A stretch of 50,788 nt of DNA, from NCBI GenBank assembly GCA_016190935.1, contig JACPPP010000169.1, positions 1 through 50,788 on the forward strand, read 5' to 3'. The translations under genes were made by a program, and so were the position numbers. The notes under the pieces were generated by a model, which saw only the letters and a list, made by a program, of their open reading frames with translations, ran no database searches and was not told where the DNA came from. The stretch comes from Armatimonadota bacterium. Its GTDB lineage: Bacteria; Armatimonadota; UBA5829; DTLH01. Position 1 is the stretch's first letter, and every line of letters starts with the position of its first letter. Of this stretch, positions 44,866 to 50,788 are shown piece by piece.

Positions 44866-46620
44866 TCATCGTTCATCGCTCATATTCGGCGCAAATAGCT
44901 GAATCTCGCGTACGCCAGGGACACCGGAGCATTCGAGTATGACCAGCCTGACGAACCGAGTCTTGATGGGGCGGAACTTCACGTGCCACTTGTAGCCGAC
45001 GACTGTTGGCGGGTTAAATGGCACCTTCCACTGGCGGCCAACCTCCTTGCCCTCGATAGCCCTCCATTCGTCGCCGTCCATATATTCAAGCTCAAACTTC
45101 TTGATGAAATGAAAGTCACAGTCGTCCGAGCTAACGAGTGCCCTCTCGGTCGTTATTGGCTCGCCGAGATCTACTTCGAGTGTCAGCGGCAGTTTGGCGG
45201 GATCGCCGTGCCATATAGTCTCAAAATCGTCATCGACCACGTAGCCGGGATTGCCTTCGCGAGTGCCGGAGGCGGTGATCTTCTTCCCGGCTGCGACCGA
45301 GCCCGAGCGAAAGGGTACCCGCAGGGCTAGTTCGGAGGCCGGGCCATCCAGTGTTAGGGCAACTATTGTGTCGATCTCCCGCCGATACTGCGTCGGCACC
45401 CGAATCTCGATCCCTTCCGACATCTGCTTCACATCCACTTCGCCCCCGGTAAGTAATGAGCTATCGACGATCTTCTTTTCGATTGGAGTCAGCCTGATTG
45501 GGCCGTCGCCTTCCCAGTCCAGGATATGAAGGTAGACCGTGTTTCCCCTGTGGGTGCTGACCATCCAGGGTGAAGGTTTGAATGGTCCTCCTCTGGTGCC
45601 GTAGATGCTTTGCCCGAATTGGCGTGTCCAAGCGCCCATCTCCTTAAGCCGTTCGATTTGCGGTTGCTCAATGGCGCCATTTGGCATAGGGCTGACGTTG
45701 AAGAGGAGGTTTCCATCTCCACCGGCACAGCAGAGCAGGAAATGCATGGAATCAATGAAAGACATTACAGGGCTTCCGGGTGTCCACGCCCACAGCCATC
45801 TCATCTTCACCGCGCTTTCCCACGGCCTGACATTGTCGAATCGACCGACTTGCCCTTCAGGAGTGGAAAAATCACCATTGAGGCCAGCGCCACGGCTGTT
45901 GATGAGTATCCCGGGCTGCAGCGTACGGGCCAGCTTATAAACATTGTACATATCGTAAAGCTGCGGTCCCGGCACGGCTTGGACGCTGTCGAACCACAGG
46001 ATATCCACCCTGCCGTAATTGGTGAGAAGCTCGCGAAGTTGGTCGAGCATGTATTGATTGTACCTCGCTTGATTCTCAGTTCTGTGGTCCGGGTGGTACC
46101 AGTCCGTAATGGAGTAGTAAACTCCGAACTTCATGCCTTCCTCGTGACACGCCTTCGCCAGTTCCGCCACTATATCACGTTTGAACGGAGAGTTGGTGAT
46201 ATTATAATCCGTTGTCTTGGTGTCCCACATGCAGAAGCCGTCGTGGTGTTTGGTTGTGAAGACGATGTAATTCTGCCCTGCCTCCTTGGCTAGTGCCGCC
46301 CATTCTCTGGCGTTGAAGTTGTAAGGGTCGAACCCCTTGTAGAGGTTGTCATAGACGTGTGTTGGAATTATGCCGTCGTCGGGAACACCGCGCCTTTCTC
46401 CCTTGCGTGACCAACCGATCTCGGTTCCAGCCATCGTACACGGGCCCCAGTGGATGAACATACCGAACTTCGCGTCGCGCCACCAAACCACGTCATCCGG
46501 CTTTGCGTTCAAGTACTGCTTATACTCATCGGGGCTGTCGGCTCGCGCAGGACCGGCATGAGATGTTACAACGAGCGTCACTATCAGTGTAGGGATTATC
46601 AGACTCGCGATTCTGCTCAA
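44866..46620 (-). CDS. Secreted GH29 alpha-L-fucosidase with C-terminal F5/8-type domain, paralog 2
   Basis: WWRDAKFGMFIHWGP; TKHHDGFCMWDTKTTDYN; RVDILWFDSVQ; long near-identical tracts with 43006..44769. Confidence 0.9.
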   Translation of the reverse strand: MSRIASLIIPTLIVTLVVTSHAGPARADSPDEYKQYLNAKPDDVVWWRDAKFGMFIHWGPCTMAGTEIGWSRKGERRGVPDDGIIPTHVYDNLYKGFDPYNFNAREWAALAKEAGQNYIVFTTKHHDGFCMWDTKTTDYNITNSPFKRDIVAELAKACHEEGMKFGVYYSITDWYHPDHRTENQARYNQYMLDQLRELLTNYGRVDILWFDSVQAVPGPQLYDMYNVYKLARTLQPGILINSRGAGLNGDFSTPEGQVGRFDNVRPWESAVKMRWLWAWTPGSPVMSFIDSMHFLLCCAGGDGNLLFNVSPMPNGAIEQPQIERLKEMGAWTRQFGQSIYGTRGGPFKPSPWMVSTHRGNTVYLHILDWEGDGPIRLTPIEKKIVDSSLLTGGEVDVKQMSEGIEIRVPTQYRREIDTIVALTLDGPASELALRVPFRSGSVAAGKKITASGTREGNPGYVVDDDFETIWHGDPAKLPLTLEVDLGEPITTERALVSSDDCDFHFIKKFELEYMDGDEWRAIEGKEVGRQWKVPFNPPTVVGYKWHVKFRPIKTRFVRLVILECSGVPGVREIQLFAPNMSDER

Positions 46621-46654
46621 TTCTTGCTCTCCTTTCGTTTTCCACCAGATCCGA

Positions 46655-47872
46655 TCATGCCGCCGTTATTTGCCTCATCCGCTCAGCAGCGGCCGCCAGA
46701 GCTTCTTTCACGCTTACCTGCCCGATGAAGGCGGATTGTATTGACATCCAGAGAGCGTCTTCGACTTTGGGATACGATGCGAACTTGGGTGGAATGAGCA
46801 TGTGGTCGCGGACGCTCCTACCCAGTATTTCGAGCCTTTCTGCCTCAATCGATCCCGGTTCACACTCAGCCTTAGCTTGCTGCTGGACTGAAATCCTCGG
46901 GACTATTGTTCCCTGTCTCGACTCCACTAACTGGCATTCCTCACTTGTGAAGAAACGGAGCAGCCGAAGCGCGCCATCCATATCTCTTACGCTCTTTGGG
47001 ATGGCAAATCCGAAGGCGCCGGAATAAATCCACCGCTGACCGGAAGGGCCGACCGGGTAGATGCAGATTCCGAACTTGCCAGCTACTTTGGAGGACTTCG
47101 GGTCCCTGTATCTATAAAATCCGCCAGGCCAGTCGCCCACAATAGCGCATCTCCCTTCGCAGAACAGTGAGGCGACCGCGTCGTAATGCATATTAGGCGT
47201 CTCTTCAGGAGCGGCTTTCAGATGCAGGTAAATACTTTTCAGATAGTACAGCGCCCATTCGCCTTCAGGACTTTCGAGCCCGGGAGTCAGGTCTTTTTTC
47301 CAAAGCTCTCCTCCCGCCATAGCCAGGAGCTCGTAGAAGGAACCGAACAAGCCGGAATACCGTCCTGGGAAGGAGTAGCCGTAGAGTTCGGGGCCACGGG
47401 CAAAATGTGCCGCAATGTCGCGAAGTTCATCCCAGGTCTTAGGCGCGGCGAGATCATAGCCAAACCTGGCTCGAAAGCGAGTGCGTTCTTCAGGGTCTTC
47501 AAACAGGTCTTTGCGGTAGTAGATAACTTTGACGTCGGTGTTCCTGGGCAACTGGTACAGCCGGCCTTCGATCCGCATAAGATCAATCGTAGATGGTGTG
47601 AACTGCTCCAACTCGCTATCAGTAAAGTACTCGTCCAGGGGCAGCAGCCACTGGAATTGGGAAGGAGCATACTTCGAGTGTGTAACAATAAGGTCGTAGT
47701 CTCCTCTGCCACTGCCATAAACCTCCGCTATGTGCTCATTCAGTTCCGGATGCGGAGCTTTGAAACCTATATCCACTGTATAGCCTGATTCCTTCCGGAA
47801 CCTGGGAATCTCATCGTAGAGCCTATCGTACATGGGCCCGCCAACCAATGCTACCTTGAGAGTATTCATCAT
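46655..47872 (-). CDS. Family 1 extracellular solute-binding-like protein without a visible signal peptide
   Basis: YDLIVTHSKYAPSQFQWLLPLDEYF; RLYQLPRNTDVKVIYYRKDLFEDP; PKTWDELRDIAAHFA; CAIVGDWPGGFYRY; FFTSEECQ. Confidence 0.8.
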   Translation of the reverse strand: MMNTLKVALVGGPMYDRLYDEIPRFRKESGYTVDIGFKAPHPELNEHIAEVYGSGRGDYDLIVTHSKYAPSQFQWLLPLDEYFTDSELEQFTPSTIDLMRIEGRLYQLPRNTDVKVIYYRKDLFEDPEERTRFRARFGYDLAAPKTWDELRDIAAHFARGPELYGYSFPGRYSGLFGSFYELLAMAGGELWKKDLTPGLESPEGEWALYYLKSIYLHLKAAPEETPNMHYDAVASLFCEGRCAIVGDWPGGFYRYRDPKSSKVAGKFGICIYPVGPSGQRWIYSGAFGFAIPKSVRDMDGALRLLRFFTSEECQLVESRQGTIVPRISVQQQAKAECEPGSIEAERLEILGRSVRDHMLIPPKFASYPKVEDALWMSIQSAFIGQVSVKEALAAAAERMRQITAA

Positions 47873-47874
47873 AA

Positions 47875-48636
47875 TCAGTACCCCAGCGACACCGCTCCGT
47901 CGACAGGAAGAGCAACTCCAGTGACGAACGAAGCATCATCGCCCGCAAGAAAGGCTACCGCCTTGCCGACCTCCTCGACAGTCGCGATCCGCCCAAGTGG
48001 ATGGACAGAGTAGATGTAGTTTCTCGCAGCCTCTGGGTCAGGCTGCTGGTTGAACCAGTCCTCCACAAGGGGAGTCTGCACCCATCCGGGACATACCACA
48101 TTCACCCGCACTCCATAAGGCGCCATATCGAGTGCCATTCCTTTGCTCATGGCCACTATTCCACCCTTGGTCGCCGAGTAGGCAGCAGCCTTGCTCTGGC
48201 CTATGACACCGACCATTGACGACATGTTAACGATGCTGCCTTTAGTCTTGATCAATTCGGGAAGAGCATACTTGCTGCACAAAAAGTAACTCTTGAGGTT
48301 GATACGCTGCACCCTGTCCCACTCCTCTTCCGTTTGGTCAAGAATGTTCTTCGAGATGTGAGTGCCGGCGTTGTTTACCAGGACATTGATCCTGCCGAAA
48401 GCGGCGAGCGTTTCCGTGACCATTCTCTTCACACCTTCAGAGGTAGAGATATCAGCCTCTATGAAGACGGCACTGCCGCCCGCCGTTATCAGATCATCCC
48501 TGGCCGCATTACCAGCCGCTGCATCCCAGTCAACTATGGCTACGGATGCTTTACGTTCACAGAATACCTTAGCGCATCCCTTGCCAATTCCCTTTGCTCC
48601 ACCAGTGATTACCACTACTTTGCCAGTGAAATCCAT
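47875..48636 (-). CDS. Short-chain dehydrogenase/reductase, L-fucose dehydrogenase-like (likely start MDFTGK)
   Basis: VVITGGAKGIGKG; NNAG; SSMVGVIGQSKAAAYSATKG; C-terminal PLGR...EVGKAVAFLAGDDASFVTGVALPVDGAVSLGY. Confidence 0.8.
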   Translation of the reverse strand: MDFTGKVVVITGGAKGIGKGCAKVFCERKASVAIVDWDAAAGNAARDDLITAGGSAVFIEADISTSEGVKRMVTETLAAFGRINVLVNNAGTHISKNILDQTEEEWDRVQRINLKSYFLCSKYALPELIKTKGSIVNMSSMVGVIGQSKAAAYSATKGGIVAMSKGMALDMAPYGVRVNVVCPGWVQTPLVEDWFNQQPDPEAARNYIYSVHPLGRIATVEEVGKAVAFLAGDDASFVTGVALPVDGAVSLGY

Positions 48637-48664
48637 ATGTCTCGACCTCCAGATCTCCAACTAC

Positions 48665-48762
48665 AGTGCGTCCTAAAACTGTTACAGAGACAATCCTTCT
48701 ATGGCATCCCTAGCCTGTCGAAGGATGCGACTCCACCAAGTGATCGAGTTTTAGGACGCACT
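48665..48762. mobile_element. 98 bp MITE-like element with 16 bp perfect terminal inverted repeats
   Basis: AGTGCGTCCTAAAACT (48665-48680) ... AGTTTTAGGACGCACT (48747-48762). A REP-like GCATCC...GGATGC palindrome is nested inside. Confidence 0.7.
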
Positions 48763-48763
48763 C

Positions 48764-49510
48764 TTAGTCCATTATCAAACCACCATTAATATCTACGATC
48801 TCTCCAGTGATGTATTTTGCTGAGTCTGAGGCAAGGAACAAGACTGCCCCAGCGACATCCTCCGGGGTTCCGAACTCGCCGAACGGAACTGCGGCCGCAA
48901 AGGCCGCCTTTGTTTCCTCTCCCCAGGCACTCGTTAGTTCGGTCTCAATTGTGCCGGGACATACTGCGTTGACGCAAATTCTATGCGGAGCTGCGTATCG
49001 TGCCAGTGATTTAGTCAGGCAGATGACGCCGGCTTTCGCGGCGGCGTAGTGGGATCCGGCCACCACGCCACCCAGCTTGCCTGCTGAGGAAGCCATGTTG
49101 ATGATTTTTCCGTAGCCTCGTTCAATCATGCCAGGAAGTACCTCCCTGGACCATAGGAACACGCTCTTGAGGTTGACTGCCAGGAACCTGTCCCATTCCT
49201 CGGAGGAAATGTCCATAACAGTGACCTTCCTGCAGATGCCCGCATTGTTCACCAGGATATCCACACGGCCAAAGGCGCCATTTATCTGGCTGACCGCCGA
49301 TTTGACCTCGGCTTCGACCGAGACGTCTGATTGGACGGCGATGGCGCGTGCTCCGTTTCTCTGTATCTCGCCTGCGGTTGAGCGAGCCGCATCAATGTTG
49401 AGATCGACTATGGCCACATCAGCTTCGCACCGACCGAAAGCAAGAGCTATTGCCCGGCCGATTCCCTGCCCCCCTCCGGTGACTACCGTCACTTTGTCGA
49501 TGAAGTCCAT
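48764..49510 (-). CDS. Short-chain dehydrogenase/reductase, paralog 2 (likely start MDFIDK; the open frame extends to 49543)
   Basis: VTVVTGGGQGIGRAIALAFG; LVNNAGICRKVTV; SSAGKLGGVVAGSHYAAAKAG; ITGEIVDINGGLIMD. Confidence 0.85.
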   Translation of the reverse strand: MDFIDKVTVVTGGGQGIGRAIALAFGRCEADVAIVDLNIDAARSTAGEIQRNGARAIAVQSDVSVEAEVKSAVSQINGAFGRVDILVNNAGICRKVTVMDISSEEWDRFLAVNLKSVFLWSREVLPGMIERGYGKIINMASSAGKLGGVVAGSHYAAAKAGVICLTKSLARYAAPHRICVNAVCPGTIETELTSAWGEETKAAFAAAVPFGEFGTPEDVAGAVLFLASDSAKYITGEIVDINGGLIMD

Positions 49511-49520
49511 TTTCGTATAA

Positions 49521-50561
49521 TCACTTGACGAGAGCGTTGCCATAACCTACTATTGCCGTTGCCGCAACGATGACGGCCATCCCAGCATACATTGTTCGGA
49601 GAGGGCCGCCTTCCGCATTTCGCCACTCTCCGGTTAACACTCCCCATATATTAGAGGCTGCGATACAAAGGCCGATGTATATAGCCCAGCCTGCCGAGCC
49701 CCCGAGTGTGCCCATCATATCGGCCGCCCTTCCATAGATGGTAACGGAGAACATCCAGAGCACAGCCATCAGCGCAGCGAAGATCCAGTGGCTGCCGGCG
49801 CGAGGCTTCGCGTATGTCGACCACGTCCGGTTCTTCGTCAGAAGCGTCGCGCAAAATACTAGATTGACCGCATACCCTCCGAGGAGCGTGAACGCCCAGA
49901 TCGCGTCCGATGCCCCTCCCGCCGATGCTCCGGCGGCTAGCGCCGCTTCTCTAATCCCTCCTCCGAAGGTGAAGGCGAAGTTAAGCATGGCGCTGAAAAG
50001 TCCGGCGAAGACGGCCATTATTAATCCTATCACGAACTTTTTCTTTGAGACAGAGGAGCTAGCAGCCTGTTTTTCGCCTGATCCCGGGTCTTTTTGCGCA
50101 TCTCTTCTGTTTCCCGCGACCGCGGATATCGCGACTCCCACGACCAGGAAAACTACTCCCAGTGTAATCAGCATCCCTCCCGGAGTCGCAAAGACCTGTG
50201 GGCTGGCAGCCATTGGGACCAGGGACCCGACGGCGGTAGTAAGTCCGAGTGCGATGGCATAGGTCAGGCTCATTCCTATGACTGCCAGACTAAGGCCAAA
50301 CAGGACATTCCCTACACCCCATGCCGCCCCAAATATGAAGGTCATCGCAAGAGGCACTGCATTTGTGCTGGCATATACTGCCAACAAGCCCGGCGTCGTG
50401 ATCAGCGCCACACCCCACGGTATAATTATCATCCCTACTGTAGCGAAAACGAGCCAGGTGTTTTCCCAGGCCCATTTGCCCGTCCACTTAAGCGGAAGGC
50501 CGTACGTGCCGAGCATAAGTCCGGCGGCCAGCGCCAGAACGAAACCGAGCCCTGCGTTCAT
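49521..50561 (-). CDS. rhaT: RhaT-type L-rhamnose/6-deoxyhexose:H+ symporter
   Basis: GLMLGTYGLPLKWTGKWAWENTWLVFATVGMIIIPW; AAWGVGNVLFGLSLAVIGMSLTYAIALGLTTAVGSLVP; about ten hydrophobic segments. Confidence 0.85.
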   Translation of the reverse strand: MNAGLGFVLALAAGLMLGTYGLPLKWTGKWAWENTWLVFATVGMIIIPWGVALITTPGLLAVYASTNAVPLAMTFIFGAAWGVGNVLFGLSLAVIGMSLTYAIALGLTTAVGSLVPMAASPQVFATPGGMLITLGVVFLVVGVAISAVAGNRRDAQKDPGSGEKQAASSSVSKKKFVIGLIMAVFAGLFSAMLNFAFTFGGGIREAALAAGASAGGASDAIWAFTLLGGYAVNLVFCATLLTKNRTWSTYAKPRAGSHWIFAALMAVLWMFSVTIYGRAADMMGTLGGSAGWAIYIGLCIAASNIWGVLTGEWRNAEGGPLRTMYAGMAVIVAATAIVGYGNALVK

Positions 50562-50617
50562 AGACCAGATCCACCCTTCTCAGGCGACGGAAGACCGCAG
50601 CCCGCATAATTGTATTC

Positions 50618-50646
50618 AATATACGATTACCTTCTCTGCTTGTCAA
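50618..50646 (-). promoter_or_regulatory. Strong sigma70 promoter for the rhaT-led minus-strand cluster
   Basis: Minus strand TTGACA, 17 nt spacer, TATATT, 57 nt upstream of the rhaT start. Confidence 0.7.
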
Positions 50647-50689
50647 GGGCCTGTAAGACCCTGAATCGGGTGCGCGCCAAATTCGTGGT

Positions 50690-50703
50690 AGAACAGATGT
50701 TCG
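50690..50703 (+). promoter_or_regulatory. LexA/SOS-box-like site (Gram-positive-type consensus)
   Basis: AGAACAGATGTTCG versus CGAACRNRYGTTCG. Confidence 0.45.
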
Positions 50704-50764
50704 GCATGAATCGAGGTGATGGTTGTCGAATTCTCCGTTAGACCAACTATTTGGAGGGGCGATT

Positions 50765-50788
50765 ATGGCAACCGAGAGCCGTGATGAG
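50765..50788 (+). CDS. Start of a plus-strand gene cut by the window end; possibly recA
   Basis: GGAGGGG ribosome-binding site, then ATG GCA ACC GAG AGC CGT GAT GAG (MATESRDE); LexA-like box upstream. Only 8 codons visible. Confidence 0.35.

Noticed and set aside
1-50788. tRNA, rRNA or prophage segments
   Set aside because: No tRNA-like or rRNA-like sequence and no phage structural or integrase genes were recognised.

Overview
The window is bacterial, GC-rich DNA, probably from an environmental genome. In order it contains: (1) a 5'-partial ORF that looks chimeric, with a glycosyltransferase-like membrane protein joined to the C-terminal part of RlmN; (2) a two-gene putative restriction-modification unit; (3) a minus-strand central-metabolism block, korDABC, sdhCAB and sucCD, covering 2-oxoglutarate to fumarate, plus ftsY; (4) a ~37 kb cluster, entirely on the minus strand (~13.0-50.6 kb), that looks like a degradation locus for a sulfated, 6-deoxyhexose-rich polysaccharide. 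The cluster has five intact and one decayed GH116-like genes, GH95, two GH29, a GH141-like beta-helix plus a truncated copy, a GH127-like protein, two sulfatases, an alkaline-phosphatase-fold protein, a secreted isochorismatase-like hydrolase, two copies of an unrecognised secreted family, a solute-binding-like protein without a visible signal peptide, two SDRs (one resembling L-fucose dehydrogenase) and a RhaT-type symporter. No SusC/SusD or ABC permease was seen. The right edge has a LexA-like box before a partial ORF that may be recA. Small-scale structure includes heptad tandem repeats at four loci, an AT-rich hairpin family at gene 3' ends, a 98 bp MITE-like element, a 73 bp inverted repeat inside a decayed GH116 gene, and a LamG-like insertion in another GH116. 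All family calls come from reading motifs by eye; no database search was run.
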